Source of the DNA: Planctomycetota bacterium
GTDB lineage: Bacteria > Planctomycetota > MHYJ01 > JACQXL01
DNA: 64,000 nt
NCBI GenBank assembly: GCA_016235865.1
Contig: JACRIK010000035.1
Location: forward strand, 30,479 to 94,478
Reading direction: 5' to 3'
Below the pieces are notes generated by a model. It saw nothing but the letters and a program-made list of their open reading frames with translations, was not told the origin of the DNA and did no database searches. Position numbers and translations under genes: made by a program. Of this stretch, positions 34,294 through 43,201 are shown piece by piece; positions within the stretch are counted from its first letter, which is position 1, and each line of letters opens with the position of its first letter.

Positions 34294-35547
34294 TTACTTC
34301 TTATTCATCTTCATCCAACCAAATTTCTTTATGAATTCCTCTTTGGTCATCTTGCCGGTCTGGCACAGTTTATCCAGTTGCCCGGCATCATCAAAGTCAC
34401 CCTTTTCCAGCCGAATCATATAAGACCGGGCCACTTCGTAGGATTCAGTATCCACTTCCACATAACGGATTCTGGTCTTGCCGGTGGCCGGGTCCATGAT
34501 ATCCGGGAAATAGATGGGTGTAATCTTGCCGCCCTGAAGTGAAATCATGGCGCCGCTGCCGCCGGTCTGGAGAAACTTACTGGCGCCGTAACCCAAGTCG
34601 CGGGTGTATTCGCAATCAAAGGGAATAGGCGGCGCGCACCGGAGTTCATAACCGATATCCTTATCCACGATGGTAATCTTAATGCCCTTTGCTTCCAGCC
34701 GTTTCTTGACCTCGTTTTTGAGAAACTTGCCCAGGTCCACATCAGCCAGCCGGAGATTATCGTGCTCGTCCCGCCCGACGCTGAACAGGATGGAATCATC
34801 AGACGATAATTTCTCAGCCAGTCCTTCGGCCAGGATGGCCACGCCGTGTTCCTTGCCCATGCTTAGCCGCTTGATAATCGCGCCTTCCAGCACATCGGCT
34901 ATCTGGGCTATCTTGACTGACTTGTTGCCGAACTCCTCAGCCACGATGGTCAGGGTCGCGCCTGATGCCTTACCAATGCCTAAAGCCAAATGCCCGGCCT
35001 TACGTCCCATGGTAATAATAAAATACCAGCGATTGGTGGTAACCGAATCCTCCATGATATTGCGGACAATCTCCACGCCGAAATGCCGGGCCGTGTGGAA
35101 CCCGAAGGTGGATTTATTATCCGGCAGAGGTAAATCATTATCTATGGTCTTGGGCACGTGGACAATGCGGATTTTATTCTGGGTTTCTTTGGCGATAACG
35201 CTGGCCGTGTAAGCCGTGTCATCGCCGCCGATAGTGATGAGCCGGTCTATGCCCAGTTTAATGAGCGAGTCAATGACGTTCTTTATCTTGACCTTGTCCT
35301 TGGTCGGGTTTTCCCGCGAGGTGCGCAGGATGGAGCCGCCGTCAAAATGGATGCGCGAGACGTCGTCAATCGTCAGCGGCATGACCTGCGCGGTATCGGC
35401 CTGGGCCAGATGCTTAAAGCCGTCCATAATGCCCAGCACCTGCCAGCCGTGGTTGACGGATTCGATGGTGGCCGCGCTGATAACGCCGTTGATGCCCGGC
35501 GCCGGACCACCGCCCACTAATATGCCCAAGTATTTAGTGTCAGACAT
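34294..35547 (-). CDS. 6-phosphofructokinase, probably diphosphate-dependent
   Basis: Phosphorylates fructose 6-phosphate at C1. The 417-residue protein begins with the nucleotide loop ILVGGGPAPGINGVI, contains TIGGDDTAYTAS and VPKTIDNDLPL, and keeps the MGRKAGHLA substrate segment. In ATP-dependent enzymes the first motif is GGDGS and the second often PGTIDND; GGDD and the Lys of PKTIDND are the residues associated with PPi use, so I call it PPi-dependent by these two positions. It is transcribed with the aldolase downstream (126 nt gap with a repeat). The mature end is basic (WMKMNKK). Confidence 0.88.
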   Translation of the reverse strand: MSDTKYLGILVGGGPAPGINGVISAATIESVNHGWQVLGIMDGFKHLAQADTAQVMPLTIDDVSRIHFDGGSILRTSRENPTKDKVKIKNVIDSLIKLGIDRLITIGGDDTAYTASVIAKETQNKIRIVHVPKTIDNDLPLPDNKSTFGFHTARHFGVEIVRNIMEDSVTTNRWYFIITMGRKAGHLALGIGKASGATLTIVAEEFGNKSVKIAQIADVLEGAIIKRLSMGKEHGVAILAEGLAEKLSSDDSILFSVGRDEHDNLRLADVDLGKFLKNEVKKRLEAKGIKITIVDKDIGYELRCAPPIPFDCEYTRDLGYGASKFLQTGGSGAMISLQGGKITPIYFPDIMDPATGKTRIRYVEVDTESYEVARSYMIRLEKGDFDDAGQLDKLCQTGKMTKEEFIKKFGWMKMNKK

Positions 35548-35695
35548 AATTTTATCTTACTCCAATTATTTATAATTGTCAACAAGAAACATACCAAGAA
35601 ACTGAATAACGAAAGAACTCGAAGAGACCGCGTTTAGCGAACTAAAGAACAATAAGTTCTTAAGTTTTTCAGTCCCTCAGTTTTTTAGTTATGCC

Positions 35696-36448
35696 TTACC
35701 GCGCCAGAACTAAAACATATACATTCTTAACCCCGGCTTTCTTGAGTGTCCGGCTAATCTCCGAGGCCGTGGCGCCGGTGGTCAAAACATCGTCTATCAA
35801 CAGGATATTCTTACCGTCTATGGCTTTAGGGTTAGTTACCTCAAAGGCATCCAACAGATTCTTCTTGCGGTTGACCGAATCCAGTCCGGCCTGGTCCGGT
35901 GTGGGCCGGGTCTTTACCAGATTGTCTATCTCCAAGGGAATACCTGTGGCCTGACTCAGCCGCTCGGCCAAGAGCTGGGATTGGTTAAACCCCCGCTCCT
36001 TGAGTTTGCCACGATACAGCGGCGCCGGCATAATCATATCTATCTGCGGTAATAGTTGGGTCACGCCCTGCCATCGGGCAACGAGCAGACCGGATAGTTC
36101 GTCCAGCAATACCCGTTCCTTGGCGTATTTGAATTTATGGATGGCCTCACGGATGACGCCGTCATAGCCGGCTACGGCAATGGCCCGAGCGAACCTGGGC
36201 GGATGGGCATGGCATTCCTGGCACAAGGTATCGGGCTGGACATACGGACCCAGGTCAATCCCGCACTTAGGGCAGGATGTATCCTGGTTGATAAAGGTAA
36301 TCTGGGTAGTGCAATCCGAACACAGCGCCCGGCGGTCCGTCTGATTGAGAGAGATGTTGCACACCAGGCAATAGCGCGGATAAATCAGGTCGAGAACACT
36401 TTGCAACCACAGATGACACAGATTACACAGATTAATACTGGTTCCCAT
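35696..36448 (-). CDS. comF: ComF-family phosphoribosyltransferase-like protein
   Basis: ComF homologue; the family is linked to DNA uptake in competence but is widespread and its reaction is unclear. A Cys-rich N-terminal ribbon (CLVC, then CSDC, CPKC and CQEC) is followed by the phosphoribosyltransferase domain with ILLIDDVLTTGATASE as the PRPP loop. At 250 residues the length is typical. The first ~17 residues (MGTSINLCNLCHLWLQS) come from a dispersed 'cacagattacacag' repeat; the conserved protein begins about VLDLIYPRYCLVC and a TTG there is an alternative start. It diverges from tupA. Confidence 0.85.
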   Translation of the reverse strand: MGTSINLCNLCHLWLQSVLDLIYPRYCLVCNISLNQTDRRALCSDCTTQITFINQDTSCPKCGIDLGPYVQPDTLCQECHAHPPRFARAIAVAGYDGVIREAIHKFKYAKERVLLDELSGLLVARWQGVTQLLPQIDMIMPAPLYRGKLKERGFNQSQLLAERLSQATGIPLEIDNLVKTRPTPDQAGLDSVNRKKNLLDAFEVTNPKAIDGKNILLIDDVLTTGATASEISRTLKKAGVKNVYVLVLAR

Positions 36449-36470
36449 ATCAGATCAGGATTAGTTTTTA

Positions 36471-36498
36471 TTGGATTAAAGCACAGGACTATTATATA
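36471..36498 (+). promoter_or_regulatory. Possible promoter of tupA
   Basis: TTGGAT at 36471-36476 and TATATA at 36493-36498, 16-nt spacer. The -10 box ends 10 nt before the ATG, so transcripts would be nearly leaderless. Weak match. Confidence 0.35.
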
Positions 36499-36508
36499 AA
36501 GAATATGT

Positions 36509-37327
36509 ATGAAATCAACAACATACTGCTTATTACTGCCAATCCTGTTACTGGCACTAATCTCCTGCGGGTCAAACCCTGACAATAATGAAATCATCTT
36601 AGCCACCACCACCAGCGTGCAGGATACCGGACTGCTGGATGTCCTGACCGACATATTCAAGAAGAATACCGGCTACAAAATCAAGGCCATTGCCGTCGGC
36701 TCAGGCGAAGCCATGGCTCTGGGCAGGCGCGGCGATGCCGATGTGCTGCTGGTCCACTCGCCCAAGGACGAAGAGACGTTTATGTCCGACGGATTCGGCA
36801 AGAGCCGGGTAACATTTATGTATAACTACTTTGCTATCGTCGGACCGGCTGATGACCCGGCCGGATGCTCCAAAACCGCTTTAGCCGCCGAGGCGTTCTC
36901 CAGAATCGCCGCAACCTCATCGCCGTTTATCTCGCGGGGTGATAATTCCGGCACGCATAAGAAAGAGATGTCCCTGTGGAACGAAACAGGCATTAATCCC
37001 AAAGGCAAATGGTATATTCAGGCCGGGGTAGGAATGGGCCAGACCCTGTTAATCGCCGGCGAAAAGAACGCCTATACGCTCTCTGACCGCGGGACTTATC
37101 TGGCCTTTAAAGATGCGGTAGCGCTCAAGATTGTCAAGGACGGCGTGCCTGACCTGAAGAATAATTATTCGGTAATCGTATTAAACCCTGATAAATTCCC
37201 CAATGTAAACTTAAAGGGCGCGCAGGCGTTTGCCGACTTTCTTACCTCGCCGGAAACACTAAAACTGATTTCCGAATACGGCAAGGATAAATACGGGAAA
37301 GGGCTGTTCTTTCCGGTGGTTAAGTAA
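36509..37327 (+). CDS. tupA: Tungstate ABC transporter substrate-binding protein
   Basis: Periplasmic tungstate-binding lipoprotein that feeds TupBC. The signal ends LLALISC (lipid Cys20). The oxyanion-binding pattern is ATTTSVQDTGLLDVL followed by AVGSGEAMALGRRGDADVLLVHSP, typical of TupA and distinguishing it from molybdate ModA and WtpA. Further marks are SRGDNSGTHKKE and AGVGMGQTL. At 272 residues it is normal. It starts the tupABC run on the plus strand; tungsten enzymes such as aldehyde oxidoreductases may exist elsewhere, but none are in this window. Confidence 0.93.
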   Translation: MKSTTYCLLLPILLLALISCGSNPDNNEIILATTTSVQDTGLLDVLTDIFKKNTGYKIKAIAVGSGEAMALGRRGDADVLLVHSPKDEETFMSDGFGKSRVTFMYNYFAIVGPADDPAGCSKTALAAEAFSRIAATSSPFISRGDNSGTHKKEMSLWNETGINPKGKWYIQAGVGMGQTLLIAGEKNAYTLSDRGTYLAFKDAVALKIVKDGVPDLKNNYSVIVLNPDKFPNVNLKGAQAFADFLTSPETLKLISEYGKDKYGKGLFFPVVK

Positions 37328-37336
37328 AATATATCG

Positions 37337-37489
37337 CCACAAAGGCACTAAGACACGAAAGAATAAAATACCCCTCCCTTGATGGGAGGGGCAAGGGGAG
37401 GGTGAGTATAAGACAAATCCCCCTCACCCTACCCTCTCCCACAAGGGGAGAGGGAACAGGATAAATTATTCTTAGTGTCTTTGTGGCCA
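37337..37489. repeat. Compound palindromic repeats between tupA and tupB
   Basis: Outer arms CCACAAAGGCACTAAGACAC (from 37337) and TTAGTGTCTTTGTGGCC (to 37489) pair imperfectly. Inside lie CCCCTCCCTTGATGGGAGGGG and a CCCTCACCCTACCCTCTCCC...GGGGAGAGGG hairpin, related to the palindrome in the NAD(P)-binding gene (32249-32296). Confidence 0.75.
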
Positions 37490-37498
37490 GAAATTCTT

Positions 37499-38140
37499 AT
37501 GAACGAACTATTTGACATTATCCGGACATCGTTAGAGGTCTCAGGATTATCACTTATCATTGCGGGCTTTATCGGCATCCCTCTGGGCGTGATTATCGGA
37601 TTATCCGCCTTTCGCGGTAAGAAATGGCTGATTGCCCTGGTCAATACCGGGATGGGCCTACCGCCGGTCTTAGTCGGGCTGGTAGTCGTGATTATCCTGG
37701 GCAGAAGCGGCCCACTAGGATTCATGGGTCTATTATATTCCAGGACTGCAATGGTCATAGCCCAGACCATCATTGCCCTGCCGATTATCACGGCATTTAC
37801 CACTGCCGGCATCCAAAAGATAAATCCGGAACTGGTGCGCCAAACCATCTCCCTGGGCGCCACCAGGTTCCAACTCTTCCGCATCATCATCCAGGAGGCC
37901 CGGCTGACCATCCTGGTGGCCCTGATGGCCGGATTCGGCAGTATCATCTCCGAGGTCGGCGCGGTCATGATGGTAGGCGGAAATATCAAGGGCGATACCA
38001 CGGTCCTGACTACCGGAATACTCCAGTCCACCCGGATGGGATTATTTAACGAAGCCCTGATACTGGGCGGCGTGTTATTGGTGATTAGTTTTATTGTTAA
38101 CCTAACACTAACGTTAATCCAACAAAAAAGAATGTATTAA
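37499..38140 (+). CDS. tupB: Tungstate ABC transporter permease
   Basis: Inner-membrane channel of the tungstate importer. The ATG at 37499 (MNELFDIIRTSLEVSGLSL) gives 213 residues; a GTG at 37475 lies in the dispersed repeat and is unlikely. The protein has about five or six membrane helices and a permease EAA-like loop (RQTISLGATRFQLFRIIIQE, then GFGSIISEVGAVMMVGG). The ribosome binding site is weak. It lies between tupA and tupC, each gap filled by a palindromic repeat. Confidence 0.9.
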   Translation: MNELFDIIRTSLEVSGLSLIIAGFIGIPLGVIIGLSAFRGKKWLIALVNTGMGLPPVLVGLVVVIILGRSGPLGFMGLLYSRTAMVIAQTIIALPIITAFTTAGIQKINPELVRQTISLGATRFQLFRIIIQEARLTILVALMAGFGSIISEVGAVMMVGGNIKGDTTVLTTGILQSTRMGLFNEALILGGVLLVISFIVNLTLTLIQQKRMY

Positions 38141-38223
38141 CCACAAAGAACACAAAGGTCACGAAGAATTCTTTGTGTTCGCTATCGCGGTCACTTTGTG
38201 GTCTTAGTGCCCTTTGTGGTGAA
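38141..38223. repeat. Palindromic 'ccacaaag' repeat between tupB and tupC
   Basis: GAACACAAAG (38148-38157) pairs with CTTTGTGTTC (38171-38180), and CCACAAAG (38141-38148) with CTTTGTGG (38212-38219). The same type lies at 62585-62630. Confidence 0.75.
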
Positions 38224-38240
38224 TCTTATATACTAAAAGT

Positions 38241-39332
38241 ATGTCTTTATTAGCTGTTAAGGATTTATCATTCTCTTACCAGGGACAGGGTGAGTTTACT
38301 CTATCTATCCCCCATTTTGAACTGAATCATGGGGAACGAGTAGCCCTCATCGGTCCCAATGGCGCGGGCAAGACCACCTTCCTGCAAATTATTGCCCTGT
38401 TGCACAAGATAGGCAATGGAACCATTCTATATAATAGTAGCGCGATAAAAAGCCGTGAAGATATCCTTCAATATCACCGCCAGACCGCCTTTGTGCCCCA
38501 GAGACCGACGATGTATAACCGCTCAGTCCTGGACAATGTTGCAATCGGCCTAATGATTCGTAATATCCGACCGGTTGAAATCGGTGAAAGAGTTATTGAA
38601 ATGCTCAAGGCACTGAAGATTTCCCACCTGACTCATCGCAATGCCCTGAGCATCTCCGGCGGCGAGGCCCGGCGGGTAATGCTGGCCCGGGCCCTGGTGT
38701 TAAACCCCAAAATCCTGTTCCTGGACGAGCCATTTGCGGATTTGGATGAGCCGGTCCGGCGCTCTATAATAGAAGACACCCTGCCTATCTTGAGTTCAAC
38801 CGGATGCGCCACCATATTTGTCACGCATAACCAGGACGAGACCTACCAGCTGGCCAACCGTTTTATGGTGCTGATAAAGGGACAGATCGTCCAGTCCGGC
38901 ACGGCCTATGAGATATTCGGCAATCCGGCCACCAAGGAGGTGGCGGAATTCATCGGCATCAGGAATATTATCCCGGCTGAGATAACCGGGGAGGATAGCG
39001 GTATGCTCCAGTTATCGCTCTCAGGTGGAATTCATCTTTGGTATTCCGGCCCCGCACCCAAAGGTAAGCAGGTCCTGTGCTGCATTCCACCGGAATCGAT
39101 TACCATATCAACCGACACACTGCAATTACATAGCAGCGCGCGCAATGCACTTCAGGGTATTATCAAAAAGGTCATACCCTCAAGATATCTGGTCTGGCTG
39201 GAGATAGATTGCAACGGAGTGCCGTTAACCGCCTCGGTCACCCATCAATCAGTCAAGGAACTCGGATTGACATCCGGAAAACCAGCCAGCGTCCTCATCA
39301 AGGCCACGGCCATACAGTTACTGGAAAGATAA
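38241..39332 (+). CDS. tupC: Tungstate ABC transporter ATP-binding protein
   Basis: ATPase of the tungstate importer. Walker A is IGPNGAGKTTFLQI (residues about 35-48), the Q-loop is AFVPQRPTMYN, the ABC signature SISGGEARRVMLARAL, Walker B ILFLDEPFADLDEP and the switch His in VTHNQDETYQ. After residue ~230 there is a C-terminal extension with a TOBE/MOP-like fold (LQGIIKKVIPSRYLVWLEID), which in Tup/Mod importers binds the anion and regulates transport. At 363 residues it is somewhat long because of this domain. It converges on the 51-residue gene with no gap. Confidence 0.92.
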   Translation: MSLLAVKDLSFSYQGQGEFTLSIPHFELNHGERVALIGPNGAGKTTFLQIIALLHKIGNGTILYNSSAIKSREDILQYHRQTAFVPQRPTMYNRSVLDNVAIGLMIRNIRPVEIGERVIEMLKALKISHLTHRNALSISGGEARRVMLARALVLNPKILFLDEPFADLDEPVRRSIIEDTLPILSSTGCATIFVTHNQDETYQLANRFMVLIKGQIVQSGTAYEIFGNPATKEVAEFIGIRNIIPAEITGEDSGMLQLSLSGGIHLWYSGPAPKGKQVLCCIPPESITISTDTLQLHSSARNALQGIIKKVIPSRYLVWLEIDCNGVPLTASVTHQSVKELGLTSGKPASVLIKATAIQLLER

Positions 39333-39488
39333 TTAGCCAGGCCGCTTACTGATTTCCGCCTTCAGCTTATCCGGGATAGGCCGGCAGGCGCAGTTCCTGG
39401 TGTGCGCCAGGTGCCACTTGATTCTCTGTTCCAATGTCGGATTGACCGGCATCTTGTGTTTTAGGTGCCAGGGTTTATTTATCTTCAT
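39333..39488 (-). CDS. Conserved-looking 51-residue protein
   Basis: A short open frame on the minus strand, start ATG at 39488, stop at 39333. The product MKINKPWHLKHKMPVNPT.. continues with LEQRIKWHLAHTRNCACRPI and ends SKRPG. Basic residues, the KWHLAHTRNCACRPIP motif (two Cys and His, a possible metal site) and the WHL repeats make it look like a real small protein; I recall similar small proteins in other genomes but have not searched. It follows the stop of the large lipoprotein gene by 5 nt on the same strand and abuts the tupC stop. The ribosome binding site is weak. Confidence 0.6.
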   Translation of the reverse strand: MKINKPWHLKHKMPVNPTLEQRIKWHLAHTRNCACRPIPDKLKAEISKRPG

Positions 39489-39493
39489 AGATG

Positions 39494-41896
39494 CTATTGC
39501 GGGAAAAATCCGTAAATCTGCTTGAGCACCTGTTCCGCTGTCTTGCCCCGGATACTGAATCCCTTAGAGTCGTGGTCTAAATACGAGTAGGCAAACGGAT
39601 ATACGCCCTGCACCCAGGGTGTTTCGGCAAATGCCCAGAGCACGGCTTCGTACGCGTCGGCCTGCTCGTCCCAGTCGCTTACTAATGTCGGCGTGGCCGG
39701 TTCAAAGTCGCTGATTTCCGGGGCATAAACACCATATTGCTGCATCGCCGATGTGTCCGCAGAATAATAGGCCAGTTCCGCGAATATGAACGGTTTATTG
39801 AATCGCTGATAGCGCGGCAGATAAGTGTCCTGGAGTTTCTGCAAGGCCATTGCTTTCATCGCGGCAAAGTTGGTGCCGGCCGTGTCGGTCGCCACCTGCC
39901 ACCACCACTTGTCGCCTAAATAGTCCAGGTCGCCGTACCAGTCATACTCGGTCCGGTCCACATAATAATCCACGCTGAGTTTTACGGCCGGATATTCAGC
40001 CCTGACCGCGGCAATGATGTCCTTCCATTTCTGGTTGATGTAGGTAGCGGTTACCGGCGTCGAATCATCCAGCCAGTTGAAATTGGATAATATCAGCATC
40101 TCCACGTTCTCCTGCTTGGCGATTTTGGTGTTATACATCACGGACTTTCTGACCTGCGCATAAAACGCGTCATACCACTGGTTGGTATTGGAACGGGTGA
40201 ATGCGGCCTCTTCGGCGCTTGAGTCCGGATAGGGAAATGCGCGGATGGCCACCTTTAATCCCCGGTTATGCAGGGCCCGGATATGCTCAACCAGTTCCTC
40301 GGTCAGGAACGAATTACCCACCGGCTCGACAATGGGCGGGTCGATGCTGATAATGCCCCAGACCGAGGCAATCTGCGCCCAGCGGGCATTAGAGGCGGTG
40401 ATTCGCTCCACGGCCGGTTCTATCAGCGGCGTCCAGGCCGAACGCCAGTAATCGATAAATTCTATGCCGGTCTGGAACGGCTGGCCGCTGGCGCGGTCGG
40501 TTATCGGCCGACCGTCATAATTCAGGGTCACCGGCTCAGGCAGTGCTTCCCGCAACTGGTGGCGCCAACTGGTAATCGTGTCGCTGACTGCTTTTGCCGT
40601 GTTGGTAATAACCAGTTCACGGAATGAGTTGTTGGTATCCGTGACCAGCTTTTCCATCCCGATAGCCGGGTCCCCATTGCGGATGTATTTATATTTCAGG
40701 GTCTGGCTCGGGTCAACATACCAGACGTATTTCCACTGGTTGGACCCCTGGGGCCACATCATAAGCGGTTCCCAGCCGCCCCAGCCGTCGCTGGTGACAT
40801 AGACCGTATCCGAGGTGGGCGACTGGACATCCAGGGTAACGGCCACCTGGTTTGCCGACTTCCAGGCCGCGACCGTGTCGTTTATGGTCATCGCGCTGCC
40901 GGACGCAATCACGGCGCGCACCACGTTAGCGCCGGCGGCATCGCGTTCCTGGTTTGTCCGGTAATCGCCCAGCGTGTAAAGATACTCAAAGCAAGTCCCC
41001 TGCCCCAGCGTTGCGGTATAGGTCCAGACATTCCCGCCGGTATTGGTCATCGGGCACATCTTGCTGGTATCAACGGACGTGCCTTCAAAGGACGGGAACA
41101 TCCCGAGGTGATAGGTATCTCCGAACAGGCGCACCTGCGCTCCGGGCGGCGTATTGCCCGGGGCCGTAACGTTAAAGGTAATGCCGGTCATCACGGCCGG
41201 CGTGGCCGTAAAATTCCTGGTCAGGACGCCGTCAGCCGGAATAGTCACTTCGGCTACCTGGGCGAGATATTCGCCGTTGTCAGCCCGGACCGTCACCGCA
41301 CACTGGCCGGCCGGCACTCCGAAGATGGAATAAGTCCCGTCCCAGTTGGTTACGGCCTGGAACGGACCGGCTGAGACGCGCAGACCCATCACCGGCAGAG
41401 TGGTAGCCGAACTGGTAATCGTGCCTGAGATGGCGCCGACTCCGTCGCCGCCCACGGCCAAATCCTCCCACTTGGCAATGGTTTCGTTTATGGAAAGGTT
41501 CTTGCCGGCAAGCAATTCGCGAATATGGAACTTACCGTTGCGGTAGGCATACGATTCCTCCTTGTCCCAGTCGCCGTTGCGGCTGTAGCGGTAACGCAGG
41601 ATGGAATCCTTGGGCGCGGTGATGGTGGTTCTGAAGGTGTTGCTGGCGATAGATGTCAGAACGATTTCTTCTTCATTACTGCCGAAATACATCCCCTTGC
41701 GCATCCAGAGCGCATCAGCGCCGGGCGTGTTGTCCGGCGTCCTGACGGTGATGGTGACATTCACGGTTTCCGCCTGATAAAACGGGTTTGACTGACCGGA
41801 CGAACCGGAACTGCCTTCGCCCCCGCCGCAACCGGCCATAATACCCGTGAAAATCAATAATGACGCGACTCCAAGGTAAACCGCCTTCATTATCAT
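39494..41896 (-). CDS. Large lipoprotein: three starch-binding-like modules, Ig-like domain, glycosidase-like barrel
   Basis: Predicted surface lipoprotein that may bind and act on polysaccharide. The signal ends IMAGC (Cys22), followed by a Gly/Ser linker. Three related modules (residues ~44-145, 235-345, 350-445) each contain a YRYSRNG- or YKYIRNG-like strand and end with E/D-T-I-x-x-W (ETIAKW, DTVAAW, DTITSW), like starch-binding CBM20-type folds. Between modules 1 and 2 lies a carboxypeptidase-like beta domain (NWDGTYSIFGVPAGQCAV). Residues ~450-800 form a TIM-barrel-like region (RWAQIASVWGIISIDPP, SNFNWLDDST, FIFAELAYYSADTSAMQQYG, WVQGVYPFAYSYLD), reminiscent of GH113-type beta-mannanases. 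I cannot assign catalytic acids with certainty. 800 residues; AAGGATATCT precedes the ATG. Confidence 0.75.
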   Translation of the reverse strand: MIMKAVYLGVASLLIFTGIMAGCGGGEGSSGSSGQSNPFYQAETVNVTITVRTPDNTPGADALWMRKGMYFGSNEEEIVLTSIASNTFRTTITAPKDSILRYRYSRNGDWDKEESYAYRNGKFHIRELLAGKNLSINETIAKWEDLAVGGDGVGAISGTITSSATTLPVMGLRVSAGPFQAVTNWDGTYSIFGVPAGQCAVTVRADNGEYLAQVAEVTIPADGVLTRNFTATPAVMTGITFNVTAPGNTPPGAQVRLFGDTYHLGMFPSFEGTSVDTSKMCPMTNTGGNVWTYTATLGQGTCFEYLYTLGDYRTNQERDAAGANVVRAVIASGSAMTINDTVAAWKSANQVAVTLDVQSPTSDTVYVTSDGWGGWEPLMMWPQGSNQWKYVWYVDPSQTLKYKYIRNGDPAIGMEKLVTDTNNSFRELVITNTAKAVSDTITSWRHQLREALPEPVTLNYDGRPITDRASGQPFQTGIEFIDYWRSAWTPLIEPAVERITASNARWAQIASVWGIISIDPPIVEPVGNSFLTEELVEHIRALHNRGLKVAIRAFPYPDSSAEEAAFTRSNTNQWYDAFYAQVRKSVMYNTKIAKQENVEMLILSNFNWLDDSTPVTATYINQKWKDIIAAVRAEYPAVKLSVDYYVDRTEYDWYGDLDYLGDKWWWQVATDTAGTNFAAMKAMALQKLQDTYLPRYQRFNKPFIFAELAYYSADTSAMQQYGVYAPEISDFEPATPTLVSDWDEQADAYEAVLWAFAETPWVQGVYPFAYSYLDHDSKGFSIRGKTAEQVLKQIYGFFPQ

Positions 41897-41917
41897 AGAT
41901 ATCCTTTTTACTTCCGG

Positions 41918-43201
41918 TTACCTTATCTGCACAAATCCGGCATAAACCGCTATGCCCAGCGTCACCGTATCGGTCCCGTTCAGATTAACCGATTTCAGGG
42001 TGGCGCTGTAGGTATCCGGATTATAGTCCGCGCCGGAGGAATAAACCACCTTATCGGAATACGGGCTGAGCTCCCAGTAGTTCGTGCCTTCCATTACCAG
42101 GGATGACGAGCCGCCGGCTATCGGGACGCGCTTTATCCTCATCAGATTAGGGGCGTAATTGAAATCCGCGCCATAGACCACCTGGGTGGAATCGTGGGTA
42201 ATGGCGGCCTCGTGCAGATATGCAACTGGCCCGATTTGCACCGGCGTTGTGCCTGAAGTGGTGATGCTGTATAAATTACCGCTAGGAAAAATATAGTCCT
42301 TCATATAAACCACCCTTGACGAGTCGCGTGATATGTCCGCGAACATCATTGATACGCCGGTGTCCAGGGTAGCGGTAACTCCGGTGGCCAGATTTATCAC
42401 GTTCATCGTAAAGGTGTCGCTGACTGCATTGTAATCGCTCAGGTAAAGCATCTTGGACGAATCGCGAGAGGGCCGAAAAACAGTCACGTTCTGTGCCAGG
42501 GTCACCGGCGCGCCGCCGGTAATTGACACGGCCTTTAAGGTGCCGGAAACCGTATCATCAATATAATAAACCGTATTAGAATCGTATGCTGCCTGATAAG
42601 TGAATGAAACATTTGCGGCCAAAAAAGTCGGACTGCCGCCGGCCAGGGGTTTTACATTCATGTCACCGGTCGGCGAGATATAAACCACCCGGGTGGAATC
42701 CGGGGTTAACCTGAAGCCGGAAACGCCCGAAGTAACAATGGCTGTGACCGCGCCGCCAGCCATAGGCACCACGTTGATGGAATTATCGCTGCTCTTGGAA
42801 AAGACCAGCTTGGAGGAATCATCCGTAATCTCCCACGTATGATTAGGCACGTTGGCCAAAAGCGAGGCCGCGCCCCCGCCGGACGGGATGGATTTGTAGT
42901 TGAAATTACCGCCGCCGTCATCCTCGATATAAAGCGCCCGGGAGCCGTCCGGCGTGGCATCGTATTCAATAATATCAGTAGCCAGGGTTCGGCTGATTCC
43001 GCCGCTGATGGAAACGACATTCAAATCCGCGTGTCCGGTCAAGGTAATGTAATTGGTCAGGAAGAAGACCTTGGCAGCTGAAGGACTGCCGCTACTGCCT
43101 GATGATGAAGAACCGCCTCCGCCGCAGGAACCTACAGTTATAATTCCGGTTAATAATGCGATTACCCCCAAGATGCGCCATCTCTTGCTCAACATACACA
43201 T
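41918..43201 (-). CDS. TolB/WD40-like beta-propeller lipoprotein
   Basis: Predicted outer-membrane or periplasmic lipoprotein, signal ending TVGSC (lipid Cys ~26) with a Gly/Ser linker like that of the gene downstream. The 427 residues consist of repeated beta-propeller blades, each with a phrase like D-S-[ST]-[KR]-[VL]-[VL]-[YF] (DDSSKLVFSK, TPDSTRVVYISP, RDSSKMLYLSDY, SRDSSRVVYMKDY, THDSTQVVYGADF) plus GG-[AS] turns (PMAGGAVTAI, PLAGGSPTFL, SITGGAPVTL, PIAGGSSSLV). Such propellers are often protein-interaction or lectin-like platforms. It precedes the glycosidase-like gene by 21 nt and is probably cotranscribed with it; no enzyme activity is indicated. Confidence 0.8.
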   Translation of the reverse strand: MCMLSKRWRILGVIALLTGIITVGSCGGGGSSSSGSSGSPSAAKVFFLTNYITLTGHADLNVVSISGGISRTLATDIIEYDATPDGSRALYIEDDGGGNFNYKSIPSGGGAASLLANVPNHTWEITDDSSKLVFSKSSDNSINVVPMAGGAVTAIVTSGVSGFRLTPDSTRVVYISPTGDMNVKPLAGGSPTFLAANVSFTYQAAYDSNTVYYIDDTVSGTLKAVSITGGAPVTLAQNVTVFRPSRDSSKMLYLSDYNAVSDTFTMNVINLATGVTATLDTGVSMMFADISRDSSRVVYMKDYIFPSGNLYSITTSGTTPVQIGPVAYLHEAAITHDSTQVVYGADFNYAPNLMRIKRVPIAGGSSSLVMEGTNYWELSPYSDKVVYSSGADYNPDTYSATLKSVNLNGTDTVTLGIAVYAGFVQIR

